Shown here in pieces: positions 1 to 7,046 of a stretch of DNA of 23,628 bases; the first letter of the stretch is position 1; each line of letters opens with the position of its first letter. The stretch spans positions 1 to 23,628 of IMG/VR virus record IMGVR_UViG_3300012919_002183; one strand, written 5' to 3'. Position numbers and translations under genes: made by a program. The notes under the pieces were generated by a model. That model did not search any database. It had not been told where the DNA came from and saw nothing but the letters and a program-made list of their open reading frames with translations. Origin of the DNA: a virus.

Positions 1-1785
1 AAGAAACTTATACACTACATTTTAATCGGAATAATGCTCAACTGGAACGTGGCCGTGTTCGCTGAAGAGGACCAAGGTTGCGAGTGGAAGACATTCGAAG
101 AAACCGACACATACATCATGGAGAACTGTGTGCATCCGGATGGTGGTTATCAGGCACGTGTTAGGCAGAAACCTGTTGAGGGACTTAATATTACAATAGT
201 AGAAGCACCCAAGAAAAAAGAAAATCCTATAAAAGAATTCAAAGACAAGGTAAAAGAAGCACCTCAGATAGCAGAAAAAGTAGAAAAAATTGAAAAAGTG
301 CAAGAAGAGATTATTGTTACAGAAAAAAAAGTAAAAGAATTAAAAGAAGAGAAAAGTGTAGCAGAAAAAGTTGAGGAACACGTTGAGAATAAAATACTTG
401 CTGAAACACCCGTTACGGATACAGAAAAACCCGCAGTCAAAGAAGAAATAAAAAAAGTAGAAATTAATAATAAATCAGATGAGAAACTTGTTGAACAAGC
501 CACAGAAAAAGAGTGGGCAGAAGTAGATGCCACTAAAAATGTTGATTGGATGCAACTTCATGAAATGTTACCTAGACTTATCGTTGAAAACGAAAAAGTA
601 AAAGCGGCAGAACTTGAGTACGAAGCGGCCGTTGAATCTCTTAAATCAGAATACACAGCATACTATCCACAGGTAACAATATCAGTGGGTAATAATTGGG
701 AAGATGACCGAACACCAAGCAAAGGAACATATCCAAATAATACAATAGCACACGACTCCAAACAAGGCATACAGAAAAGTATCACAATCACACAGATGAT
801 ATGGGACGCAGGTAGGACTAATGCGATGATAGACAAAGCAAAGGCAACTGCACAACAGGCCTACTACCGATTAGAACTGACAAAAGAAGATGTGGTGATG
901 GAAGCCATAAATGCTTGGTTGAATCTACAGAAAGCATACAACACACACGAAGCAAACAAGAAAGTTGAAGCCAATGCAAAGATCACTCTTGCAATGACAA
1001 TAGAGAAAGTTAAGAAAGGTGAAGGTTCCAAATTGGAACAACTGCAAATAGAACAACAATACAGAACATATCAAACACTGTCGATGACCAGCAGACTAGG
1101 ACTTGATAGTGCAATACAGAGATATCAAAATGTTTGGAGATTCTTCCCACACAATATCGCAGAAATGCCAACACCTATCGCTGACTTATTAGGATTAATT
1201 CCACATCAAGGCACAGAGGTTGTGAATAACACAAATCTTAAAATTGCGAGACAAGACGTTATAATTGCAGAAGAACAATTGAATTTTGACAGGGCAGAAT
1301 TCAAACCAAGAGTGGACGGCAAACTTTCATACACAGAAAAGGATGGAGAGTTAAGTGGTGGATACAACACACACGATGCACAAAAGGAAGAGTGGAGAGC
1401 AGACATCACAATGACTTGGAAGATATTCAACTTTAAGAACAAACACATGACTAACGCGGATCATCACAGATTGAACGCGGCACACAGCAGATATCATGAT
1501 CTTATGAGAACAACAGACGAGCAGTTCAAGAACGCATGGAACAATTATGTGTTGGTTGAAAAGAACTTGGAAACACTGAAACGTACGGTAGAAATCAACG
1601 ATGAGATGTACAAGTTGACGTTGGCTGACTTCCAAGCAGGTAACTCGCCCATAATGGCAGTGTTTGGCATGAAGACTGCACACTTGATGGCCGAAGTTGC
1701 TTATCAAAACGCACAGATTGATTGGCAGATAGCAAGATACCAATTACACAAGGTACTTGGCTTGGTAAATCCTATCATCAAGTAA
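1..1785 (+). CDS. TolC-like outer-membrane efflux protein, 5' end cut by window
   Basis: Outer-membrane channel of the TolC/OEP family, the exit duct of type I secretion systems. The frame is open from base 1. The first in-frame ATG is at 34, but the 11 codons before it (KKLIHYILIGI) complete a signal peptide ending NVAVFA/EED, so the true start most likely lies just upstream of the window. Counting from the ATG at 34, residues 11-35 hold two Cys (16, 32) that could form a disulphide. Residues about 57-168 are a Lys/Glu-rich, probably helical spacer that ordinary TolC proteins lack. From about 170 the TolC fold begins, with YYPQVTISVG, QMIWDAGR and a C-terminal repeat containing FQAGNSPIMAVFGMKTA and LHKVLGL. 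It heads an operon with an ABC membrane domain and a HlyD-like adaptor. A channel role is well supported; an intact export role is not. Confidence 0.85.
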   Translation, partial: KKLIHYILIGIMLNWNVAVFAEEDQGCEWKTFEETDTYIMENCVHPDGGYQARVRQKPVEGLNITIVEAPKKKENPIKEFKDKVKEAPQIAEKVEKIEKVQEEIIVTEKKVKELKEEKSVAEKVEEHVENKILAETPVTDTEKPAVKEEIKKVEINNKSDEKLVEQATEKEWAEVDATKNVDWMQLHEMLPRLIVENEKVKAAELEYEAAVESLKSEYTAYYPQVTISVGNNWEDDRTPSKGTYPNNTIAHDSKQGIQKSITITQMIWDAGRTNAMIDKAKATAQQAYYRLELTKEDVVMEAINAWLNLQKAYNTHEANKKVEANAKITLAMTIEKVKKGEGSKLEQLQIEQQYRTYQTLSMTSRLGLDSAIQRYQNVWRFFPHNIAEMPTPIADLLGLIPHQGTEVVNNTNLKIARQDVIIAEEQLNFDRAEFKPRVDGKLSYTEKDGELSGGYNTHDAQKEEWRADITMTWKIFNFKNKHMTNADHHRLNAAHSRYHDLMRTTDEQFKNAWNNYVLVEKNLETLKRTVEINDEMYKLTLADFQAGNSPIMAVFGMKTAHLMAEVAYQNAQIDWQIARYQLHKVLGLVNPIIK

Positions 1786-1793
1786 TCTAAATC

Positions 1794-1801
1794 ATTAAAT
1801 A
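1794..1801 (+). promoter_or_regulatory. Weak T4-late-promoter-like box
   Basis: ATTAAATA matches 6 of 8 bases of the T4 late -10 box TATAAATA and lies 8 bases before the ATG of the ABC membrane-domain gene, in a 24-base gap. In AT-rich DNA this is weak evidence. Confidence 0.2.
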
Positions 1802-1809
1802 CACATAAA

Positions 1810-2565
1810 ATGAAAAGTCTTATCCGACATCTATCCAAGGAACCTGGCACAGCATCAATGCTGTTAACCAGCAGTTTCATAATTGGTATTTGTGCATTGG
1901 CACCAGCATTGTTTGTGATAATTGTGTTGAACAAGTATCTCACATCGGGAGTCACAGCAACATTGATAAGCCTGTCTATAGGCGCAGTATTGGCAATAGC
2001 ATTTGAGTTCACCTTCAGACAGAACAGGGGCAAAATGATGACCGCTTTCAATCAACGTGTGTATGATCCTCTGTTGAAAGCATTCGCAGAAAAATTTAAC
2101 AAAGCAGGACAACTCACAACACAGCAATATAAAAATTTGGATGGTGCAGGCACCATGGTTAAAAATATGAGGACATCGGGTATTACAAGTTGGATATTGG
2201 ATTGGCCTTTCGTGTTGCTGTTTTTGATTGTGTTGCTGTACATAAATTGGGCCGCATCAATAATCACTGCCATATTCATGTTGATCATGTACTTCTTGAT
2301 CACATGGAAAAGGAACGTTTCCATGTCACAGGACACACAGAGCAACATAGAAATATTTTTAAATGGCCTACAGACAATAGTAATCATGTCGGTTGGTGCC
2401 ATGATGATAATGGCAGGCACACTGGACATTGGGTTACTGATTGGTTCTAACATATTGGCCGCCAGGGCATTACAAGGAACCAGCAAATATGCCAAGGCAA
2501 CAGAATTTTTAAAACAACGTGATCGAGCAGTAGGGGAAATAATAAATTATGTCAAAGGCAAGTAA
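1810..2565 (+). CDS. Type I secretion ABC transporter membrane domain lacking the ATPase
   Basis: A 251-residue inner-membrane protein resembling the transmembrane half of type I secretion permease/ATPases. Visible signatures are ALFVIIVLNKYLTSG (family form: LFVMNVYDRVVPN), a hydrophobic segment at the family's IDLPFALLF position (here WILDWPFVLLFLIVLL), and GTLDIGLLIGSNILAARAL (family form: GxLTMGGLIACxILSGRAL). It ends about where the nucleotide-binding domain would begin, with no Walker A, signature or Walker B motif. The long helices and coupling loop between TM4 and TM5, normally about 75 residues, shrink to about 15 (after LITWKR, before FLNGLQTIV). It therefore lacks both the motor and one motor-contacting loop. 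It overlaps the HlyD-like gene by 17 bases. A separately encoded ATPase could exist outside the window. Confidence 0.75.
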   Translation: MKSLIRHLSKEPGTASMLLTSSFIIGICALAPALFVIIVLNKYLTSGVTATLISLSIGAVLAIAFEFTFRQNRGKMMTAFNQRVYDPLLKAFAEKFNKAGQLTTQQYKNLDGAGTMVKNMRTSGITSWILDWPFVLLFLIVLLYINWAASIITAIFMLIMYFLITWKRNVSMSQDTQSNIEIFLNGLQTIVIMSVGAMMIMAGTLDIGLLIGSNILAARALQGTSKYAKATEFLKQRDRAVGEIINYVKGK

Positions 2566-3250
2566 CAGATTCTTTTTTGCCATCACAACTTTGTTTGTGA
2601 TAATCTTCGCATGGATGTCATTTGCAAAAGTGGATATAACAACACAGGCAGTTGGAATCGTAGTACCTGAGAAAAACATAACACAACTAGGCACAATGGT
2701 CACAGGAGAAATTGTTGCTGTAAATTACAAACAAGGAGACGTTGTAAAGAAAGGTGATGTGATCATAACAATCAATCCTGGAGTGGGTTATGAGCCAAGA
2801 GATATTGTTGCAAACATTGATGGTAGGATACAGGAACTCACTTATAGGAATCCAGGTTCTGTCGTTAAACAGGGCGATGGACTTGCTATACTTGTACCAT
2901 TAGATCAAAAATTAATTATAAACGGAAGACTGTTGGTTAAGGACAGAGGATATGTCACAGTTGGCATGGACGCAAAAATTAGATTAGCAAACCAAGACCA
3001 ATTAAAATTTGATTCAATCAATGCAAAAGTGATATCCATATCTCCAGATGCCGTGCAGTCTGAGAGTGCCGCGTGGTATGACATAGAACTGGAAATAGAA
3101 AAAGAATTTTTCACAAGCGGAGACACTACATATAATCTTGTACCAGGGATCCACGTATATGTTTTTATTTTAACCGGGGAGAGAACAGTTTTAAGTTATA
3201 TAACAACACCTTTCCACAACGGCATAGGCCAGGCGCTACAGGAAAGATAA
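2549..3250 (+). CDS. HlyD-like membrane fusion protein without coiled-coil hairpin
   Basis: Periplasmic adaptor of the HlyD family, 233 residues where classical HlyD proteins have about 430-480. There is one N-terminal TM helix (residues about 8-26). The first half of the lipoyl domain follows (TGEIVAVNYKQGDVVKKGDVI), then only about nine residues (PGVGYEPRD, 77-85) where the long alpha-helical hairpin normally sits. The second half of the lipoyl domain (VANIDGRIQELTYRNPGSVV) and the beta-barrel with the typical ISPDAV motif (164-169) and LVPGIHV come next. The frame is intact, so the loss is a clean internal deletion rather than decay. An AGGGGA sequence 11 bases before the ATG may serve as ribosome binding site. 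It overlaps the permease gene and shares one base with the next small gene (TAATG). Confidence 0.82.
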   Translation: MSKASNRFFFAITTLFVIIFAWMSFAKVDITTQAVGIVVPEKNITQLGTMVTGEIVAVNYKQGDVVKKGDVIITINPGVGYEPRDIVANIDGRIQELTYRNPGSVVKQGDGLAILVPLDQKLIINGRLLVKDRGYVTVGMDAKIRLANQDQLKFDSINAKVISISPDAVQSESAAWYDIELEIEKEFFTSGDTTYNLVPGIHVYVFILTGERTVLSYITTPFHNGIGQALQER

Positions 3251-3378
3251 TGTTGACTTGGTTTCTATTAGGAATAATGATTGGACTACTAATCCGATGT
3301 TGTGCAAAACCGCACAAATCAGAAGAAGATAAATTTAAAGATCCATGGAATTGGACAAGTTTCGGAGGAGGCGGATGA
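3250..3378 (+). CDS. 42-residue single-TM peptide with Gly-rich tail
   Basis: A short frame linking the HlyD-like gene and the cyclase gene. Its ATG shares one base with the HlyD stop (TAATG) and its stop overlaps the cyclase start (ATGA). The product begins MLTWFLLGIMIGLLIR, one short membrane helix, then has a Cys-Cys pair, a charged stretch with KSEEDKFKDPWNW, and ends FGGGG. The exact end-to-end fit between two real genes argues that it is translated. Part of its 3' end supplies the Shine-Dalgarno sequence of the cyclase gene. Function unknown; it may be a small membrane subunit of the complex. Confidence 0.6.
   Translation: MLTWFLLGIMIGLLIRCCAKPHKSEEDKFKDPWNWTSFGGGG
3364..3371 (+). promoter_or_regulatory. 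Strong Shine-Dalgarno sequence deciding the cyclase start
   Basis: GGAGGAGG lies three bases before ATG 3375, with its first GGAGG six bases before it. This favours 3375 over the in-frame ATG at 3345, which has no ribosome binding site and would embed this sequence inside the coding region. Confidence 0.7.
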
Positions 3379-5300
3379 GATTCCTTACAAGCATATGGAT
3401 GGTTCTGATAGTGGCTGTCTTACTATTAGGTGTTCGTGTTGACAACAACGATTATGTCAAAACACTGAAATACAAAACTTGGGACTACTTTCAGATAATA
3501 CATCCACGAGACGTTATAAGTGATTCCGTCACTGTGGTGAATATAACGGAAAAAGATCTCAAAGCATATGGACAATGGCCGTGGCCTAGACACATAATGG
3601 CAATGCTTCATGCTAGGATTGGCGATGCCGGTGCTATACTAGTAAACTACAATATACTTTTTGCAGAACCTGACAGGATGAGTGGTGTGGAATATTTAAA
3701 AAGTATGCCCATGACCAACGAATTGCGTGAGCAGTTAGGCAAAACATTATTAGACACAGATGCAGTTTTTTCAACTATGCTACGAGAATCTAATAGAGCC
3801 GTGTTGATGATGAGCGTTAAAAATGAACGTGGTGTTGAATTGCCAAGTACAACGCAAATAATCGAAAAGGGAGATGCAAAACCTTGGCTGTATGAATACG
3901 AAGGTATAGTTTCTCCAACACAAAAATTATCAGCAGGAGCGGCCGGTATGGGAGTAAATGTTACTTCGCCTGAACCAGATGCAGTAGTTAGAAAAATGCC
4001 AATGCTGATTCGTATAAATGGAAAAATATATCCGAGTATGATATTAGAAAATGTTAGATTGCTCAATGGTTCAAAAAGAATTAAAGTAATTGCTAAAGCA
4101 CACGGAATTGACGAGGTGCTTGTAAGCAAGAAAGCAGGTGTACCTGTTAATCACAATGCAGAAATGTATATCCATTATGCCGAGCCAAGCAAGTATATAC
4201 AAATGTCTGCCAGTGAAATATTTTCGGACAATTTTAATGAGAATAAAATCAAAGGAAGGATTGTTGTAGTTGGCCTAGATGCCGCAGGATTGAGTGTGCT
4301 GAAATACACACCACATGGATTGACAACCGATACCATGATTACTGCCCAAGCATTAGATACTTTGCTTACTGGAAAACATTTATTAAGAACACCACAAGCG
4401 GACACGTATGAAATAATATTCATGGCTATGTTAGGTTTGCTTATGATTATTTTGATCCCAAGAACATCTGTGTTATTCTCAGTACCACTTTTAGTGTTCA
4501 CGTTGGGTGGAATAAGTTATGCATCATTCATGGCATATGCTAACAAAGGATGGTTGATCGATTCATCGTTCGCAGTGCTTTTCATTTTTTTAATTTGGTC
4601 GCATAGCACATATAACAATTTTGCAACACAAAGCAGATTAAGAAAACAGATCAAAAAACAATTTGAACATTACCTAGATCCTGGCATGGTTAAAAAATTA
4701 CAGAAAGATCCTTCATTATTAAAACTTGGAGGAGAGACAAGGAACATGACCTTTTTGTTTTGTGACATAAGAGGCTTCACTCCTATCAGTGAGAAGTACA
4801 AAGGAAATCCCGAAGGACTCACAAAACTTATCAACAGGTTCCTAACACGCATGACAGATGTCATAATAGCCAACGGTGGAACCATAGACAAATTCATGGG
4901 CGACTGTATCATGGCTTTCTGGAATGCTCCAATAGAAAATATAAATCACAGAGAGTTGGCAGTAAAAAGTGCATTAGAGATGACAGTTGCGTTGAAAGAA
5001 TTAAATATGAGACTGGTTGCGGAAGGTCTTCCACAAATCAACATCGGCATAGGAATAAACACAGGAGACGCACTTGTAGGAAATATGGGATCCGAACAAA
5101 GGTTTGATTATTCTGTAATTGGAGATGCAGTCAATCTTGCGTCAAGACTGGAAAGTTCAAGTAAAACTTTAGGAAAAACAATAGTGATAGGAGAGGACAC
5201 AAGGCACACGATAGAAACATCTTATCCGTTTGAATATATAGACAGCATCACGGTAAAAGGTAAAACTGAAGAAATAAAGGTGTACACTGTTAAGGATTAA
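3375..5300 (+). CDS. CHASE2-domain class III adenylate cyclase
   Basis: Membrane receptor cyclase of 641 residues, predicted to make cAMP from ATP. Order: an N-terminal TM helix (MRFLTSIWMVLIVAVLLLGV), an extracytoplasmic CHASE2 sensor (motifs GQWPWPRHI, LFAEPD, GAAGMGVNV), about three TM helices, then a cytoplasmic class III cyclase domain. Catalytic residues are present: metal-binding Asp464 (FCDIRGFT) and Asp510 (MGDCIMAF), adenine-selecting Lys506 (DKFMGD), and Asn587 and Arg591 (GDAVNLASR) for the transition state. Ser580 sits where Asp or Thr usually helps select adenine, a mild change. The start at 3375 is chosen for the upstream GGAGGAGG and the ATGA overlap; an in-frame ATG at 3345 would add ten residues. 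The cyclase class is secure. Its ligand, and why a phage carries it, are unknown. Confidence 0.92.
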   Translation: MRFLTSIWMVLIVAVLLLGVRVDNNDYVKTLKYKTWDYFQIIHPRDVISDSVTVVNITEKDLKAYGQWPWPRHIMAMLHARIGDAGAILVNYNILFAEPDRMSGVEYLKSMPMTNELREQLGKTLLDTDAVFSTMLRESNRAVLMMSVKNERGVELPSTTQIIEKGDAKPWLYEYEGIVSPTQKLSAGAAGMGVNVTSPEPDAVVRKMPMLIRINGKIYPSMILENVRLLNGSKRIKVIAKAHGIDEVLVSKKAGVPVNHNAEMYIHYAEPSKYIQMSASEIFSDNFNENKIKGRIVVVGLDAAGLSVLKYTPHGLTTDTMITAQALDTLLTGKHLLRTPQADTYEIIFMAMLGLLMIILIPRTSVLFSVPLLVFTLGGISYASFMAYANKGWLIDSSFAVLFIFLIWSHSTYNNFATQSRLRKQIKKQFEHYLDPGMVKKLQKDPSLLKLGGETRNMTFLFCDIRGFTPISEKYKGNPEGLTKLINRFLTRMTDVIIANGGTIDKFMGDCIMAFWNAPIENINHRELAVKSALEMTVALKELNMRLVAEGLPQINIGIGINTGDALVGNMGSEQRFDYSVIGDAVNLASRLESSSKTLGKTIVIGEDTRHTIETSYPFEYIDSITVKGKTEEIKVYTVKD

Positions 5301-5311
5301 GTACTAGTATT

Positions 5312-5593
5312 ATGAATGCGTATTGGAAATTGATAGCAGATCTAGGTCTACCGATAGTAGCGGCTATTGGACTAGGTGCATTTATTATGATAATAATCAA
5401 ATACATCCTGGGAGGCATAGTAAATTCTATCAAATTTATTGAAAATGTTATCACACAATTGGATAACAGAGTCAAAACAATGAACAACGACATACTTAAA
5501 ATTGATCAACAGGTTTCAGAACAGTTGAATATACCTCTTGATACTGACAGAATTGCCAGAGCCAATGGCAAGGAAGATGCTAGAAAGGATTAA
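5312..5593 (+). CDS. Small TM plus coiled-coil protein, first of a tandem pair
   Basis: 93 residues with one N-terminal membrane helix (DLGLPIVAAIGLGAFIMIII) and a coiled-coil-like region (NRVKTMNNDILKIDQQVSEQ) followed by a charged tail. It starts 11 bases after the cyclase stop and shares one base with the next gene. Architecture and sequence resemble the following gene (LPIVA/FPIVA; RVKTMNNDILKI/RVRMLDNDLIRL), so the two are probably an old tandem duplication. The layout recalls BhlA/UviB-type holin-like proteins, but nothing here proves lysis; a subunit of the neighbouring membrane complex is equally possible. Confidence 0.7.
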   Translation: MNAYWKLIADLGLPIVAAIGLGAFIMIIIKYILGGIVNSIKFIENVITQLDNRVKTMNNDILKIDQQVSEQLNIPLDTDRIARANGKEDARKD

Positions 5594-5850
5594 TGCAATT
5601 AACGAACACTGCATATACTATTTCAAATGTAATTCAAGACTATGGGTTTCCCATAGTTGCAGTTTTCTTTTTGGCATATTTTATCTATTATCTTTACAAC
5701 TATATCACAAAAGAGATAACTCCAAAACTTGGTTCAACGTCAGCAACACTAATCAAATTGATAGACAGAGTTAGAATGCTTGACAACGATCTTATCAGGT
5801 TGGAAACCAAACTCAAGACAACAAGACTTCGAAAACAAAAGAAGAAGTAG
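5593..5850 (+). CDS. Small TM plus coiled-coil protein, second of a tandem pair
   Basis: 85 residues: a membrane helix (DYGFPIVAVFFLAYFIYYL), a linker, a short amphipathic helix with DRVRMLDNDLIRLETKL, and a very basic C-terminus (RLRKQKKK). It is translationally coupled to its paralogue by a TAATG joint. From memory, similar YGFPIVA...RVRMLDNDLIRL proteins are common in marine T4-like phages, so this member may be the ancestral phage gene and the upstream one a divergent copy. A holin-like or membrane-anchoring role is possible but unproven. Confidence 0.75.
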   Translation: MQLTNTAYTISNVIQDYGFPIVAVFFLAYFIYYLYNYITKEITPKLGSTSATLIKLIDRVRMLDNDLIRLETKLKTTRLRKQKKK

Positions 5851-5897
5851 TAATATTACTCTTAAAAATACACAGTAAATATTCAATAGGAGTTGAT

Positions 5898-6161
5898 ATG
5901 AAATTTTTCATGGTAATAATAGTTTGTATGACGGCAGATTTTTGCGAAGCAATCTATGACAAAACCGAATATAATACAAGAGCAGAATGTTTGGAAAAGA
6001 CAGCAGTGGTCAAAGACTACATGATACAAATGTTTCCAACGTCTAGAGGCGAGATCCATTGCATGGATGAAGATACTTTCCAAGGTTACCAAGACTATTT
6101 GGAAAATAACACACCTACGGTAACTCCTGGTTCTACACCAAGTCCTACATTAAGCCTGTAG
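5898..6161 (+). CDS. Small secreted Cys-containing protein with Pro/Thr/Ser-rich tail
   Basis: 87 residues. The N-terminus (MKFFMVIIVCMTADFCEA) looks like a short signal peptide. The mature part has Cys31 and Cys55, which could pair in the periplasm, a CLEKT...MFPTSRGEIHCM core, and a PT/PS-rich C-terminal tail of about 15 residues. A clear AGGAG at 5888-5892 sits five bases before the ATG and fixes the start. It resembles, from memory, small secreted proteins of marine cyanophages. It ends directly before a sigma70-type promoter and closes the envelope cluster. Function unknown. Confidence 0.7.
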   Translation: MKFFMVIIVCMTADFCEAIYDKTEYNTRAECLEKTAVVKDYMIQMFPTSRGEIHCMDEDTFQGYQDYLENNTPTVTPGSTPSPTLSL

Positions 6162-6189
6162 TTGACAAATACCAAAATTATAGTATAAT
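6162..6189 (+). promoter_or_regulatory. Consensus sigma70-type promoter, predicted leaderless transcript
   Basis: TTGACA (6162-6167) and TATAAT (6184-6189), both perfect, are separated by 16 bases. The -35 box starts on the first base after the previous stop codon. The start codon at 6196 begins seven bases after the -10 box, where transcription itself should start, so the mRNA would have almost no leader. It probably drives the block of small genes that follows, using host sigma70 polymerase. Confidence 0.8.
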
Positions 6190-6195
6190 AAGATT

Positions 6196-6501
6196 ATGAA
6201 ATCTAAGGTATCAAGAAGTCTGACTAAGACTATTACTTGGCGTATACTTGCGACATCTGACACTTTCTTAATTTCCTGGTTCATTACAGGAAACTGGAGT
6301 TGGGCAGGTGCAATAGCAGGCATAGAAGTTGTTACTAAAATGTTCTTGTATTATGGACATGAAAGAGTTTGGGATAAAATTAAATGGGGCAGAGAGGCAA
6401 TTGAACTACCAACTGAAATATTTCCTAGTGAGGACTGGAAAGTGCAGAGGCTCAAAAACTATCTCAACAAAAAACACAAACGGTTAGCAAAATTGATATG
6501 A
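6196..6501 (+). CDS. DUF2061-family membrane protein
   Basis: 101 residues matching DUF2061: an N-terminal SLTKTITWRILATSDTFLIS segment, a short hydrophobic hairpin (GNWSWAGAIAGIEVVTKMFLYY) and the family's HERVWDKIKWG motif, followed by a basic tail. The domain is known from bacteria and is presumed to sit in the inner membrane; its function is not established. No Shine-Dalgarno sequence precedes the ATG, in keeping with the promoter ending only six bases upstream. Its stop overlaps the next start (ATGA). Confidence 0.85.
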   Translation: MKSKVSRSLTKTITWRILATSDTFLISWFITGNWSWAGAIAGIEVVTKMFLYYGHERVWDKIKWGREAIELPTEIFPSEDWKVQRLKNYLNKKHKRLAKLI

Positions 6502-6710
6502 AGAACGGCAAATTAGACCAATTTGAAATTGAAGCGAAGACGTCGGGAGGCGCAGTATTTGAAGCAGGTGTCAAGATGTCTAAAAGTAGTAAAGCAATTA
6601 GACAGATTGCACAGCCTTTAATGGATAAACATTGGAAAGGTCAAGTTACAAATTTACATAGAATTTATAGAGTGGCAGAATACTTACTCGAAAGAAAGAA
6701 AAGAAGATGA
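6498..6710 (+). CDS. Hypothetical protein, 70 residues
   Basis: Not recognised. It is a basic small protein (MKNGKLDQFEIEAKTSGGAV, ending LERKKRR), probably helical in its second half, with no membrane segment. ATGA overlaps join it to both neighbours, which supports it as a real member of the operon. Confidence 0.65.
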   Translation: MKNGKLDQFEIEAKTSGGAVFEAGVKMSKSSKAIRQIAQPLMDKHWKGQVTNLHRIYRVAEYLLERKKRR

Positions 6711-6877
6711 GCAACTATATTAAGAGCCTTGCAAATTTTTTGTTTGCTAAAATTAACGATCACCAAAACGATGACGAGGTAAGGAAAAATAAACCTATGC
6801 TTTGGCCGGCAGGTTTGTATTTTACAGAAAAAAATTTAGAACAATGGATTGAAGAACATGACAGAAGCGAAAAGTAA
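6707..6877 (+). CDS. Hypothetical protein, 56 residues
   Basis: A short frame lying between two other genes. It starts with an ATGA overlap at 6707 and ends inside the start of the next gene. The product begins MSNYIKSLANFLFAKINDHQ and has MLWPAGLYFTEKNLEQW in its second half. Not recognised. Without it there would be a 147-base hole in an otherwise gapless operon, and its coupling matches its neighbours. Confidence 0.6.
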   Translation: MSNYIKSLANFLFAKINDHQNDDEVRKNKPMLWPAGLYFTEKNLEQWIEEHDRSEK

Positions 6878-7046
6878 AGCATGGCAAATAGAGTTGAAAC
6901 TGCCAAAAGGAACTATTAAGACTCATGTATATTCAGACACAGGTGAAGATATAGTGCAAAGATTTAAAAATTATGAATGTAAAGTAATAGGAGAAATAGA
7001 TGATCCATGCAATGATAGACTTGGAAACATTGAGCACAAATCCTAA
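6858..7046 (+). CDS. Hypothetical protein, 62 residues
   Basis: A small soluble protein (MTEAKSKAWQIELKLPKGTI) with predicted beta strands. ATG 6858 is preferred; a TTG three codons upstream (6849) is also open. It overlaps the previous frame by 20 bases and the exonuclease gene by 47, and its 3' end carries the exonuclease's ribosome binding site. Not recognised; it might work with the exonuclease, but only proximity suggests so. Confidence 0.6.
   Translation: MTEAKSKAWQIELKLPKGTIKTHVYSDTGEDIVQRFKNYECKVIGEIDDPCNDRLGNIEHKS

Noticed and set aside
3345-3374. Upstream ATG as cyclase start
   Set aside because: It has no ribosome binding site, while GGAGGAGG and an ATGA overlap mark ATG 3375; the extra residues would be encoded by the ribosome binding site itself.
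5312-5850. Firm holin assignment for the tandem TM proteins
   Set aside because: Only topology supports it; no lysin or spanin gene is nearby.
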